Below, in pieces: positions 26,069 through 35,027 of a stretch of 63,709 bases of DNA. Positions within the stretch are counted from its first letter, which is position 1, and every line of letters starts with the position of its first letter. The stretch is from Arenibacter sp. F20364 (GTDB taxonomy: Bacteria; Bacteroidota; Bacteroidia; Flavobacteriales; Flavobacteriaceae), in NCBI RefSeq assembly GCF_023015905.1, contig NZ_JALKBD010000029.1, positions 1 to 63,709 on the forward strand. The letters are read 5' to 3'. Position numbers and translations under genes: made by a program. A model generated the notes under the pieces. It was not told the origin of the DNA. It was given only the letters and a program-made list of their open reading frames with translations, and did no database searches.

Positions 26069-26962
26069 ATGGCATCGGGATTTTTTGCGTTGTTGGACGA
26101 TATAGCCAGTTTGATGGATGATGTTGGGGCCATGACTAAAATAGCGGGAAAGAAAACCGCGGGTATTTTAGGGGATGATCTTGCAGTAAATGCGGAAAAG
26201 GCCTCTGGATTTGTTTCTTCCAGGGAAATCCCTGTATTATGGGCCATTACTAAGGGCTCGTTGTTGAACAAATTGATCATACTTCCCATTGCTTTTCTGC
26301 TGAGTGCAATTTTCCCTGTGGCGATCACGGTGATCCTGGTATTGGGGGGATTCTATCTGGCGTATGAAGGGGTGGAGAAAATTTACCATTTTATGGTACC
26401 CCACCAAAAGCCAAAAGCTGGGAAAGTGCAAATCAACCTAAGTAAGGATGAAATTTTGCTTTTGGAAAAGGAAAAGATTAAATCGGCCGTTATTACAGAT
26501 TTTATCCTGTCCGTAGAAATAGTAATTATAGCCCTTGGAACGGTGGTGCAACAACCTATTTGGACTCAGGTCATGGTAGTTTCCATTATTGCCCTAGTGG
26601 CAACTGCAGGGGTCTACGGAATTGTTGCCATGATAGTAAGGATGGACGATTTGGGCCTGAGACTAATTGAATGGAACGGCAAAAAGCACAGCATATCCGA
26701 TTCCCTTGGAAGGTTTTTGGTAGGGGCACTGCCTGTAGTTGTTAAAAGTTTATCGGTAATAGGGACTATAGCCCTGGTCTTGGTGGCTGGGGGCATTTTT
26801 GTACATAACCTAGCATTTCTTCATCATTGGTTAGAAGCATTGCCGGCAATATTGGGGGAATTTTTAGCCGGTCTGCTTATGGGTTTCCTATGTTTATTGG
26901 TGGTAACGTTATTTAAGAAATTTTTTGCCAAGATTAGGCTAAACCGGGATACCCACCATTAA
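26069..26962 (+). CDS. DUF808 (YedI-like) membrane protein
   Basis: 297 residues. The opening MASGFFALLDDIASLMDDVGAMTKIAGKKTAGILGDDLAVNAEKASGF is the diagnostic start of the DUF808/YedI family, followed by REIPVLWAITKGSLLNKLIILP and about six membrane helices, ending with LVVTLFKKFF. The role of the family is unknown. It is a single gene between the Tam operon and the ECF sigma operon. Start codon ATG at 26069 is well supported by the conserved N-terminus. Confidence 0.88.
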   Translation: MASGFFALLDDIASLMDDVGAMTKIAGKKTAGILGDDLAVNAEKASGFVSSREIPVLWAITKGSLLNKLIILPIAFLLSAIFPVAITVILVLGGFYLAYEGVEKIYHFMVPHQKPKAGKVQINLSKDEILLLEKEKIKSAVITDFILSVEIVIIALGTVVQQPIWTQVMVVSIIALVATAGVYGIVAMIVRMDDLGLRLIEWNGKKHSISDSLGRFLVGALPVVVKSLSVIGTIALVLVAGGIFVHNLAFLHHWLEALPAILGEFLAGLLMGFLCLLVVTLFKKFFAKIRLNRDTHH

Positions 26963-27025
26963 ACAAGACTTGCCCATTTACCTTTTTAATAACTGGGAAG
27001 GACCTATTTTGCCGCTTACTGGAAA

Positions 27026-27241
27026 TTAATCAAAATTTGATTGCCGAATTAAATTATTTCTGAGCTTCACGTCGGATACCCATTGGAAATTTATCGGATA
27101 CCATTGGTCCTTAATGACTGTCCCATTTGAAGATTCTTTCATATTTCTTTTTAAGAAAACTTGATTGTCCTCAGAAAAAACATGTTGCGTCTCAATAACA
27201 TCATGGCAGATGCTGCAAAGGGTATTAGTTCTATTTTTCAT
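27026..27241 (-). CDS. Possible small CxxC protein at the end of the sigma operon
   Basis: A 71-residue frame whose ATG lies one base after the stop of the outer membrane protein gene (TAA-G-ATG). It begins with KNRTNTLCSICHDVIETQHVFSEDNQVFLKR. This resembles the short Cys-rich N-terminal segment of some radical SAM proteins (LCxxCxxVIxAxVxExxGKVYL), but the second cysteine pair is missing and there is no radical SAM domain. It could be a genuine small protein, a remnant, or a chance frame. The coupled start is the main support. Confidence 0.35.
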   Translation of the reverse strand: MKNRTNTLCSICHDVIETQHVFSEDNQVFLKRNMKESSNGTVIKDQWYPINFQWVSDVKLRNNLIRQSNFD

Positions 27242-27242
27242 C

Positions 27243-27911
27243 TTAAATATTCTTTTTATATCTGTTCCTGCCCATATTGAAAATACCTACTTTGACCCCG
27301 ATTCCTGCGGAGAAACCATTTATTCTTTTTACCGGATCAAAGTTTTTGGAGTCATTTACCTTATTTGAAATTCGGTACTTTACTCCTGCTTCCAATTGTA
27401 GGTATCTGGAGATGTTGAACAAGGCGTTGATCCCGGGTTCAACTATAAAAAAGGCCTGTGCGTTATCTTCAAATTCATCTTCGTCAAAATCATTGTGACT
27501 ATAGTTGTCATCTATATAACCCATACCACCAGCCCCGATCAAGACAGGAAATGAGAGACTCACAAGGTTTTTGCTGAAGAAGATAGGTTCCAAATGTAGA
27601 CCTCCATAACCGCCAATAAGATCTTCGTCGTAGGAGGATATTCCCCTATATATGTTTTGGTCCGAATAAAAGAAAGTGCCAATGAATCCTATTTCGAACT
27701 GTTGGTTGGCCACATAGGCCACTTTAAAACTGGTAAAATAGCTGTCCTTGTCATCAATTTCTCCATAGTGGGTAGTAAGACCTAGATATACCCCATGTAC
27801 TACATTTTTTCGATCATTAAACTCCATATAATCGCCTGAGGTGTCCTGTGCAAGGGTTGGAATAATAAATCCTAATAGAAGGGGAAGTAAAACTGCTGTT
27901 CTTTGTTTCAT
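27243..27911 (-). CDS. Secreted protein, predicted small outer membrane barrel
   Basis: 222 residues from ATG at 27911, chosen because MKQRTAVLLPLLLGFIIPTLAQD is a clean signal peptide; an in-frame start 60 bases upstream would bury it. The mature part alternates hydrophobic and polar residues with many Gly and aromatics (VHGVYLGLTTHYGEIDD, YLQLEAGVKYRIS, NGFSAGIGVKVGIFNMG), as in 8-stranded barrels. No specific family recognised. It follows the DUF4097-type gene by 84 bases and is probably part of the sigma-factor operon, as a target or accessory of that envelope system. Confidence 0.65.
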   Translation of the reverse strand: MKQRTAVLLPLLLGFIIPTLAQDTSGDYMEFNDRKNVVHGVYLGLTTHYGEIDDKDSYFTSFKVAYVANQQFEIGFIGTFFYSDQNIYRGISSYDEDLIGGYGGLHLEPIFFSKNLVSLSFPVLIGAGGMGYIDDNYSHNDFDEDEFEDNAQAFFIVEPGINALFNISRYLQLEAGVKYRISNKVNDSKNFDPVKRINGFSAGIGVKVGIFNMGRNRYKKNI

Positions 27912-27995
27912 TTTTTTTGATTTTTGATTGATGATGTAACAGTAGACAACAAACTCTATAAAAAGTTGCATCTTTTGTTCACTTTTTTTTAATTT

Positions 27996-29096
27996 TTATT
28001 GAAGATCCTTTAAGAGAATTACCCCTTTTTCACCTGTTATGGATACGGAGCCTTGTTTGGAATTACCGTAGGTAGCTTTTATTTCGCGTATTCTTTTTCC
28101 TTTGTCAAGCATTTTGGTCTCCACTTTTTCGAAGGATTTTGGAAGGCGCAACAAGCCTTCCTCCAAGGTTGCTTTAAATTGAAATGAGAAATCGTGAATA
28201 TTAAGAACAATTTCCGAAGATTGTTGCTGAATCCTAATTTTGGCGTCGGCACTATGTATGGTCAATACATTGAATTCTGCGATTTTCATCATAAGATCAA
28301 TTTCATCATCTACATTGGCCAATTCTACATTGGAAAATTCCAGTTCCCCGTGTATGGCTCCTACTTCATCAATAGTAATTTCATCCTTGCTGGAATAAAT
28401 TTCCAACATCGAAATTTCTTCCAAATCCATCACCGAACCGCTACTGGTCAATCTTAAGTCCTTGGATTTACCAAGCGATAAACTGCCATTTTTTAAATTT
28501 ATGCTGCCAAAGTTTATGTTTTTGGCCCTTAGTTTCCCGTATTTTAAAGCGATATCAGCGTTTTTAAGGTTTTTGTTGATCCAGATATCTCCATGTTGAA
28601 CGTCTATTTTTAATTTGCCCGTCCAATCCTCTAAAATTACATCGCCAAACTTATTAGTGATATCCACAACCGCATTGGCAGGTAAATAAATGGAGTAATT
28701 TATCTGTACATTACTTCGGTCAAAATCGAACGGATTTGCTTTGTTGAAATACTCTGCGAAAAAGCCTTTGTTTTTTTCTGCAATCTCAGAACTAATAGTA
28801 ACAAAATCGGACATGGTCTTAATATTAGGCTCGATGCGATCCAGCAGGTTCTGTGCATTTTCCCTTTTTTTATGGGAGGTAGTTATATCTACGGTAACCG
28901 AAATGTTGTTTTTGGACCACCCATGGATAGTTATGTTCCCGTACTTATTGTCCAACTGGAGTTCTCCCGCATTGGTCATTTCAAAAGTTTCCGATATGGT
29001 TTTCGATACTTTTTCCTGGGCGATCATTAAATTGGCCATAAGGGCCGCTGCTATACATATTAGCAAGTTTTTATAAGGTGTATCCATAATCGTCAT
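27996..29096 (-). CDS. Secreted DUF4097-type beta-helix protein
   Basis: 366 residues: signal peptide (about 8-26, LLICIAAALMANLMIAQE), then a repetitive beta-solenoid-like body with the family pattern LQLDNKYGNITIHGWSKNNISVTVDI, VVDITNKFGDVILEDWTGKLKIDVQHGDIWI and similar rungs. These proteins are common next to ECF sigma/anti-sigma pairs in Bacteroidetes, and their role is unknown (adhesin-like or envelope-stress-related by annotation only). The start overlaps the anti-sigma stop by 26 bases (ATG at 29096) or 17 (ATG at 29087), so translation is coupled. Confidence 0.72.
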   Translation of the reverse strand: MTIMDTPYKNLLICIAAALMANLMIAQEKVSKTISETFEMTNAGELQLDNKYGNITIHGWSKNNISVTVDITTSHKKRENAQNLLDRIEPNIKTMSDFVTISSEIAEKNKGFFAEYFNKANPFDFDRSNVQINYSIYLPANAVVDITNKFGDVILEDWTGKLKIDVQHGDIWINKNLKNADIALKYGKLRAKNINFGSINLKNGSLSLGKSKDLRLTSSGSVMDLEEISMLEIYSSKDEITIDEVGAIHGELEFSNVELANVDDEIDLMMKIAEFNVLTIHSADAKIRIQQQSSEIVLNIHDFSFQFKATLEEGLLRLPKSFEKVETKMLDKGKRIREIKATYGNSKQGSVSITGEKGVILLKDLQ

Positions 29097-29616
29097 TTAT
29101 CATTTTTGAGTCATTTATTTGCCTCAACAAGTTTTCTATGAGTTCAATTCTCTTTTTGTAGTTGCCAATAATGGCTTCCAGGACCCTTTCGTTATTTAGA
29201 TTCTTTTCCATTTCCAATTTTAGAACTCCGTATTCTTCATCCAATTCGTCCATGAAGGAAAGGAATTCATCTTTATCTTCCTGCGATAGATCCGGATGGT
29301 TTTTCACCATTAGTACCTGATGTTGTACTAGACTACTATAATGCATATCTATGTCCTGGAGTTCTTGGGAAACTACACTGTTCTGCCCGGCAGAACGGTA
29401 TTCACCATAAACTGTAATGCCAATTAAGGTGGATAAAAGGAACACCAATATTAAACTGGCTGCCACACGGAATATGGGGGACTTCCACAATGGAACTACC
29501 TTTGGCCCGGTAGTGGACAGTTCCATTTCTATATTGGCCCACATTTTGGATTTGTCGGCCTTATGCTCATCGAACAAGGCCTTGTTGTCCCTAATATGTT
29601 TTTCAAAATGATCCAT
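29071..29616 (-). CDS. Predicted membrane-bound anti-sigma factor
   Basis: 181 residues with one membrane helix at about 49-70 (FRVAASLILVFLLSTLIGITVYG). The cytoplasmic N-terminus (FEKHIRDNKALFDEHKADKSKMWANIE) has the shape of Bacteroidetes anti-sigma domains, and the outer part is helical and charged (about 80-175, coiled-coil-like). It lacks the HxxxCxxC zinc motif of ZAS-type anti-sigmas. Its ATG overlaps the sigma stop codon (TAATG), the usual coupling of sigma and anti-sigma genes. Identification rests mainly on that context. Confidence 0.72.
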   Translation of the reverse strand: MDHFEKHIRDNKALFDEHKADKSKMWANIEMELSTTGPKVVPLWKSPIFRVAASLILVFLLSTLIGITVYGEYRSAGQNSVVSQELQDIDMHYSSLVQHQVLMVKNHPDLSQEDKDEFLSFMDELDEEYGVLKLEMEKNLNNERVLEAIIGNYKKRIELIENLLRQINDSKMINDDYGYTL

Positions 29617-30155
29617 TATATTTCTTTTATAATTTCAAGTAGCTTTTTTTTTGCCCTGTGGTACTGTGATTTAGAGGTGGATTTGGATATTTCCAGAACC
29701 TCCCCAATCTCTTCGTGATCATAACCTTCTATCAAGTATAGTTGTATTATCTGTCGGTAACCTGGTGGAAGTTTTTTAATTCCTATTTTCACCCTTTCAA
29801 TATCCAGGGCCTCTGCAATTTCAATTGGTTCTTCCGAGAGGTGGTATTCATGGTCAATTATAGGTACTAAGGGAATCCGTTTTAACTTTAAATGGTTAAT
29901 ACTTTTATTGATTACTATTCTTTTTAACCAAGACCCAAAGGTGCTTTCATATCTAAAATTCCCCAAGCTTTTAAAGGCCTCTACAAAACTGTCCTGAACC
30001 GTATCTTCTGCATCCTCCTTACTGCCCAGCATTCTCATACTAACATTGTACATGGCGTCCACATACTGTTCGTACAATTGAAACTGGGAGTTTCTGTCCC
30101 CTAACTTGCTCTTTTCTACAAGTTCTTGGTGCGTAAAGCGAATATTGGTTTCCAA
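29616..30155 (-). CDS. ECF RNA polymerase sigma factor
   Basis: 179 residues. Region 2 is clear (QFQLYEQYVDAMYNVSMRMLGSKEDAEDTVQDSFVEAFKSLGNFRYESTFGSWLKRIVINKSINHLK) and so is region 4 (LPPGYRQIIQLYLIEGYDHEEIGEVLEISKSTSKSQYHRAKKKLLEII). There is no extra C-terminal domain. It is the first gene of an operon with anti-sigma, DUF4097-type protein and small outer membrane protein, and probably drives that operon itself, as ECF factors often do. No receptor with an N-terminal signalling domain is adjacent. Confidence 0.9.
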   Translation of the reverse strand: METNIRFTHQELVEKSKLGDRNSQFQLYEQYVDAMYNVSMRMLGSKEDAEDTVQDSFVEAFKSLGNFRYESTFGSWLKRIVINKSINHLKLKRIPLVPIIDHEYHLSEEPIEIAEALDIERVKIGIKKLPPGYRQIIQLYLIEGYDHEEIGEVLEISKSTSKSQYHRAKKKLLEIIKEI

Positions 30156-30965
30156 CTAAATAAAATGGTTTAAACGGTCCAAACTGGGGAAATTTCATAA
30201 TAATAGACAACCAATGGTCCGAAAAGTTGCATCTATTGGGGAAAATATTTTTTACGGCCTTGTTTTTATCTCTACTATTTCTCTTTAAAGCCCCATGGAT
30301 AAGGCTGTTTATGGCCAATTAGAATTATAGGATCAGATGTGAAATAGTTTTTATTGCCTGTATATGCAACCTTTTGTTTTTTGAAATGTCAATAGCCCTG
30401 TAACAATAAGACGCTTCAAAAAGTGAAATCAAGAAATCAAAAAGTAAAAAGTACCGAACCAAAAGCCTTAATACATCTAAGTTATGCCCTTGGATACTTT
30501 TGTCACAGTTACTTACTACGGTTAATGTACTCGAATCTGGCTTCCGATAATCTATCCAGTCATAGAATGTTATCCGGAAAAATAAGGTTCGGATTTTCAT
30601 TTCAGAACGCTTGGAAAGAAATGAATACACAATTTTGCGACTTGAAAATCAAATGAATTTTTAGAAAACGAATTAACGCGAATAATTTGTTTGGAAAGCC
30701 AGGAGGTCCGGTTGAGGTATGGAAAACATACTCTGGAATAGAATTATAAAGTAGGCAAGGGCAAAAGCACTCAATTATAAATACTTAAAAAACAAATTGT
30801 ATGGAGCAATAAAATAATTCAATAAAAGACATAGGGATCCCCATTATACTTAGGAAGTTTATTCGTCAATCAAAACTTTTCGGGGGTGTGCCTTTAGGTC
30901 GATTTTTGGACATTATCATGAGAAATAAACGAACAATCAATAAAGAATTATTCAATAATCAAAGA
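30156..30965. other. 810-bp region without a supported gene
   Basis: Lies between the divergent sigma operon and the TonB receptor gene. Short frames exist on both strands near 30330-30650 but overlap each other and have no recognisable domain, signal or ribosome-site context. I find no exact promoter element, repeat or RNA fold. The receptor gene starts at 30966, and the in-frame codons from 30888 to 30965 are most likely leader. Confidence 0.5.
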
Positions 30966-33332
30966 ATGAAAAATATTTTTCTAATACTAATATTATTTAC
31001 CACTATTTTATCCGCCCAGGATAGGTATACGATAAGTGGCGCCATTACAGATGGCAGCAACGGGGAAACCGTCTATGGGGCATCGGTTTTTTTGGAGGGG
31101 ACCGCAATAGGGGTAATGACCAATGAGTATGGTTTTTACTCCATCACCGCTCCAAGGGGAGATTATAATTTAATTATTTCCTATATAGGTTTTACCGAAA
31201 TAAAAAAGGAGATCAATTTGTATCAAGATCAAAAATTCGATTTTGAGATCTTGGAGTTTTCCACTCAATTGGATGAAGTTGTGCTCACTGCCGATGAACC
31301 GGAACGTGCTATTCTAAGAAAACCGGAAATGAGCGTTTCCAAACTAAATATCAAAACAGTTAAGCAAATGCCGGTGGTTTTGGGAGAGGTGGATATTATC
31401 AAATCACTTCAGCTACTTCCCGGGGTTACCAATAATGGAGAGGGCTCCAGCGGTTTTAACGTGCGAGGTGGTGCTGTGGACCAAAATTTGGTGATGTTGG
31501 ATGAGGCTATTATTTACAATACCTCACATCTATTCGGTTTCTTTTCGGTTTTTAATGCAGATGCCATTAAGGACATGAAACTCTATAAAGGGGGGATTCC
31601 GGCACGTTTTGGAGGTAGAACTTCTTCTGTCTTGGATATCCGTCAAAAGGACGGGAACAGTAAAAACTTTGGACTTACTGGAGGCTTAGGCCTTATATCG
31701 AGTAGATTGGCTATGGAAGGTCCTGTTTTTGGTGATCGTGGATCTTTTTTGATTGCCGGAAGGGGCTCCTATGCCCACTTGTTTCTAAAGGCGGCCGGCC
31801 AACCTAACAGCGCCAACTTTTATGACCTTAACCTCAAGACCAATTATAGCCTCAATGATAATAATAAACTGTTTCTCTCCGGATATTTTGGGAGGGATGC
31901 GTTCGATTTAAATGGAAATTTCACAAGTAGTTATGGGAATATGTCCGGAAACCTTCGTTGGAACCATATTTTTAATGACCGCTTGTTTTCCAATGTTTCC
32001 GTCATTTTTAGTGAATATGATTACGACTTGGGGTTGGATATCCTAGAATTTGAATGGGTTTCTTCCATCAAGAATTACAATTTAAAATATGACCTAAAAT
32101 ATTATGCCAATGAGCAATTTAAATTGGATTTTGGGGCAAGTGCCATTTATTACGATTTTGATCCTGGAGAAATAAAACCAACTACCGATACCTCTCCCAT
32201 AAACCCCTTTAAATTAGATCAGAAAAGGGCTTTTGAAAGTGCATTGTATATCAATGCAGAACATAAACTTAGCGATAATCTGACAGCGCAGTACGGGTTG
32301 CGATATAGTGGATTTAGTAGACTTGGGGGACAAGCCATGATAGCATATGCCAATGACCGACCAGTAGTTTATAACAATTTACTGGGCATTTATGAAAGGG
32401 GCACGGAAGTAGGTGAAACCTATTATGGGAAAAGTAAAAGCATTAAGGATTTTGGCAACCTTGAACCCAGGGCTTCCGTGGCATATCAATTGAACGACCT
32501 ATCTTCTATCAAGGCCGGTTATGCCAGAACAACACAGTACATACATTTGTTGTCCAATACAACTTCCGTAACACCCTTGGATGTTTGGACACCCAGCGGG
32601 AAATACATTAAGCCCCAAATTTCCGATCAATATGCGTTGGGCTACTTTAGAAATTTCAGGGATAAAATGTACTCCATGGAGGTAGAGGCCTATTTCAAGA
32701 CCACGGACAATAGGATAGACTATTTGGATGGTTCTGACCTTATTGGGAACAATACTATAGAGACCGAAATTCTCAATGGTGAATCCAGGGCCTACGGACT
32801 TGAGTTTTTGGCCAGAAAAAATGAGGGGAGATTAACGGGATGGTTTGCCTATACCTTGTCCAAATCGGAACAGCGAACCCTGGGCGGAAAAGCAGGAGGC
32901 CTTGGAATAAACGACGGCGAATGGTATAACACAGCCTATGATAGAACGCATGATTTTTCAATTACGGGAGCCTATCAATTAAACGAAAAATGGTCGTTTG
33001 GAACCAATCTTGTTTTTCAAACAGGTAGGCCGGTAACTTACCCCAATGGACAATACACCTATGAAGGCCTGTCCATTGCCAGTTATTCGGATAGAAACTC
33101 GGACAGATTACCGGCTTATCACCGCCTTGATCTTTCAGCTACTTATGTACCCAATAGAAAACCGGATAACAAATGGAAAGGGGAGTGGGTCTTTGGCCTG
33201 TATAATGTGTACAACCATAAAAACGCAGCTTCCATATCCTTTGGTCAAAATGTGGAGACCGGGGCAAATGAGGCCACTAGAACGGCAATTTTTGGTATCG
33301 TTCCTTCAGTAACCTATAATTTTAAATTTTAA
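30966..33332 (+). CDS. TonB-dependent receptor (paired with DUF4249 lipoprotein)
   Basis: 788 residues from ATG at 30966, chosen because MKNIFLILILFTTILSAQD is a typical signal peptide and the 26 in-frame codons before it are not. A carboxypeptidase-regulatory-like domain (about 23-105) precedes the plug, which has the subgroup signature PGVTNNGEGSSGFNVRGGAVDQNLVMLDEAIIYNTSHLFGFFSVFNADAIKDMKLYKGGIPARFGGRTSSVLDI. The barrel ends with GIVPSVTYNFKF. The substrate is unknown. Such receptors regularly occur directly before a DUF4249 lipoprotein gene, as here with a 4-base gap; the pair probably works like SusC/SusD for a non-sugar nutrient. Confidence 0.85.
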   Translation: MKNIFLILILFTTILSAQDRYTISGAITDGSNGETVYGASVFLEGTAIGVMTNEYGFYSITAPRGDYNLIISYIGFTEIKKEINLYQDQKFDFEILEFSTQLDEVVLTADEPERAILRKPEMSVSKLNIKTVKQMPVVLGEVDIIKSLQLLPGVTNNGEGSSGFNVRGGAVDQNLVMLDEAIIYNTSHLFGFFSVFNADAIKDMKLYKGGIPARFGGRTSSVLDIRQKDGNSKNFGLTGGLGLISSRLAMEGPVFGDRGSFLIAGRGSYAHLFLKAAGQPNSANFYDLNLKTNYSLNDNNKLFLSGYFGRDAFDLNGNFTSSYGNMSGNLRWNHIFNDRLFSNVSVIFSEYDYDLGLDILEFEWVSSIKNYNLKYDLKYYANEQFKLDFGASAIYYDFDPGEIKPTTDTSPINPFKLDQKRAFESALYINAEHKLSDNLTAQYGLRYSGFSRLGGQAMIAYANDRPVVYNNLLGIYERGTEVGETYYGKSKSIKDFGNLEPRASVAYQLNDLSSIKAGYARTTQYIHLLSNTTSVTPLDVWTPSGKYIKPQISDQYALGYFRNFRDKMYSMEVEAYFKTTDNRIDYLDGSDLIGNNTIETEILNGESRAYGLEFLARKNEGRLTGWFAYTLSKSEQRTLGGKAGGLGINDGEWYNTAYDRTHDFSITGAYQLNEKWSFGTNLVFQTGRPVTYPNGQYTYEGLSIASYSDRNSDRLPAYHRLDLSATYVPNRKPDNKWKGEWVFGLYNVYNHKNAASISFGQNVETGANEATRTAIFGIVPSVTYNFKF

Positions 33333-33336
33333 GAAC

Positions 33337-34179
33337 ATGAAATCATATTTAAAGCTTGCAGTAGTTGCAATAATTGTAATTTTCACCTCTTGCACCGATG
33401 TAATAGATCTAGAAGTGCAAACGGCCCCAACAAGATTAACTATTGAGGCATCCTTGGATTGGGAAAAGGGAACATCGGGTAATGAACAGACCATAAAGCT
33501 GAGTACTTCTACCCCTTACTACGACAATACTACTGTTACCGCTGTTTCCGGGGCAGCTGTTAAAGTTACGAACAATACGGATGGTTCGGAGTTTGTATTT
33601 GAGGATATGAATAACGGGGAGTATACAACTTCATCATTTGTTCCGGTAATTGGTCAGTCCTACACCCTACAAGTATTATATAAGGGGGAAACCTACACGG
33701 CCACTGAAACTCTAATGTCCGTAGTGGATATTTCAGAACTTTCCCAATCTAGGGAAGATGGATTTGACGACGAGATTATGGAAATCAATATAGCCTTTAT
33801 GGACCCGGAGTCTGAGGAAAATTACTATCTAATAAAACTTAAGGAACGGGGTGATCTTTTGGTGGAATTATTTGATGTGGAGGACGAGTTTGCCAACGGA
33901 AATGAGATTACGCTATTTTATGAGAAACAGGAGGATAAGGATACCAATACCAAGGAATTTGAGACGGGGGATATTGTAGATGTAGAGTTATTGGGAATTT
34001 CAAAAGCCTATTATGACTATATAGGTATCCTAATATCGCAGAATGAACCAAGTGGCCCTTTTGGGACTACTCCGGTTGCTCTAAGAGGGAACTGTGTTAA
34101 TCTCACCAAGCCCGATAATTATGCCTTTGGCTATTTTAGATTGACGGAGGTGGTAAAAAAAAGTTACACTTTTGAATGA
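33337..34179 (+). CDS. DUF4249-family lipoprotein
   Basis: 280 residues with lipobox Cys at 19 (VIFTSCTDVIDLEVQTAPTRLTIEASLDW), the characteristic DUF4249 opening. The beta-rich body includes KLSTSTPYYDNTTVTAVSGAAVKVTNNTDGSEFVFEDMNNGEYTT. It is encoded 4 bases after its receptor, and by analogy is the surface-exposed substrate-binding partner. Somewhat shorter than many family members. No function is established for the family. Confidence 0.82.
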   Translation: MKSYLKLAVVAIIVIFTSCTDVIDLEVQTAPTRLTIEASLDWEKGTSGNEQTIKLSTSTPYYDNTTVTAVSGAAVKVTNNTDGSEFVFEDMNNGEYTTSSFVPVIGQSYTLQVLYKGETYTATETLMSVVDISELSQSREDGFDDEIMEINIAFMDPESEENYYLIKLKERGDLLVELFDVEDEFANGNEITLFYEKQEDKDTNTKEFETGDIVDVELLGISKAYYDYIGILISQNEPSGPFGTTPVALRGNCVNLTKPDNYAFGYFRLTEVVKKSYTFE

Positions 34180-34201
34180 TTTTCTCTAATTTAAGACCAA
34201 G

Positions 34202-34933
34202 ATGATAAAAGCAATAATTTTTGACCTCGATGGAACGCTGGTACAGACCGAAATACTAAAGGCGGAATCTTATGCCCAAGCAATTCAAATATTGACCAAG
34301 GGGTCGGTATCACGGGAAATGGTCCTGAATAGTTTTGGGAAGTATGTGGGCTTGCCCAGGGCCGGAGTAGTAAGGGGACTTTTTGAGGAATATAAAGACT
34401 CCTTGTCAGAACACTTTAATAGCCTTAGTGCTGAGGCTGTACAAGAAAGAATTATTAAGAGCAGACTTGCCATATATCATCAGATGCTTAACGATAAAAA
34501 ACTATTGTCCAGTTATTTTTGTCCATATAACCTTGGCTTGCTGCATAGTGCTCACAAGGAAGACTTTCGAACAGTAGTGGCCACCATGTCACATCGTGCT
34601 GAAGCTGAGAAAGTAATAGGAGCGATGGGGATTAGCGGAAAATTGGATATAATCCTCACTAGTGATGATATTGTACAGGGTAAACCAGATCCCGAGATTT
34701 ATATAAAAGTTAAAGAGCTGCTTAAAATGCATTCGAATGAATGTTTAGTGATTGAAGATTCGGTAAATGGAATTAAAGCGGGACTTGCTGCTGGTATGCA
34801 TGTCTTTGCAGTAACCAACCAGATAACCAGAAGTCAAGTCCATTCCTCAAATATCCTTGACCCCTATTTTATAATAGACGATGCAAAGGAACTTAGTAAA
34901 AGGGTTTATAATTTTATTGAAAAGAACAAGTAG
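34202..34933 (+). CDS. HAD-superfamily phosphatase (beta-phosphoglucomutase-like)
   Basis: 243 residues with all HAD motifs: I FDLDGTLVQTE (nucleophile D8, acid D10), II TMSH, III Lys in GKPDPEIY, and IV VIEDSVNGIKAG. The alpha-helical cap inserted after motif I puts it in subfamily I with phosphatases and phosphomutases. The residue after the second motif-I Asp is consistent with either activity, so substrate and reaction (hydrolysis or mutase) remain open. It follows the DUF4249 gene by 22 bases and may be co-transcribed, though a link in function is not obvious. Confidence 0.82.
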   Translation: MIKAIIFDLDGTLVQTEILKAESYAQAIQILTKGSVSREMVLNSFGKYVGLPRAGVVRGLFEEYKDSLSEHFNSLSAEAVQERIIKSRLAIYHQMLNDKKLLSSYFCPYNLGLLHSAHKEDFRTVVATMSHRAEAEKVIGAMGISGKLDIILTSDDIVQGKPDPEIYIKVKELLKMHSNECLVIEDSVNGIKAGLAAGMHVFAVTNQITRSQVHSSNILDPYFIIDDAKELSKRVYNFIEKNK

Positions 34934-35027
34934 GGCGAAGGGCCATTTAATTGTAAATCCTTGTAGTTACAAAATGGATTATAAGTATATCCTTAGGTGT
35001 TATAGACCTAGATGAATGGGCTTGGTA

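Noticed and set aside
30325..30656. Small genes on either strand upstream of the TonB receptor
   Set aside because: The two frames overlap each other, have no recognisable domains or signals, and sit in an otherwise non-coding region.
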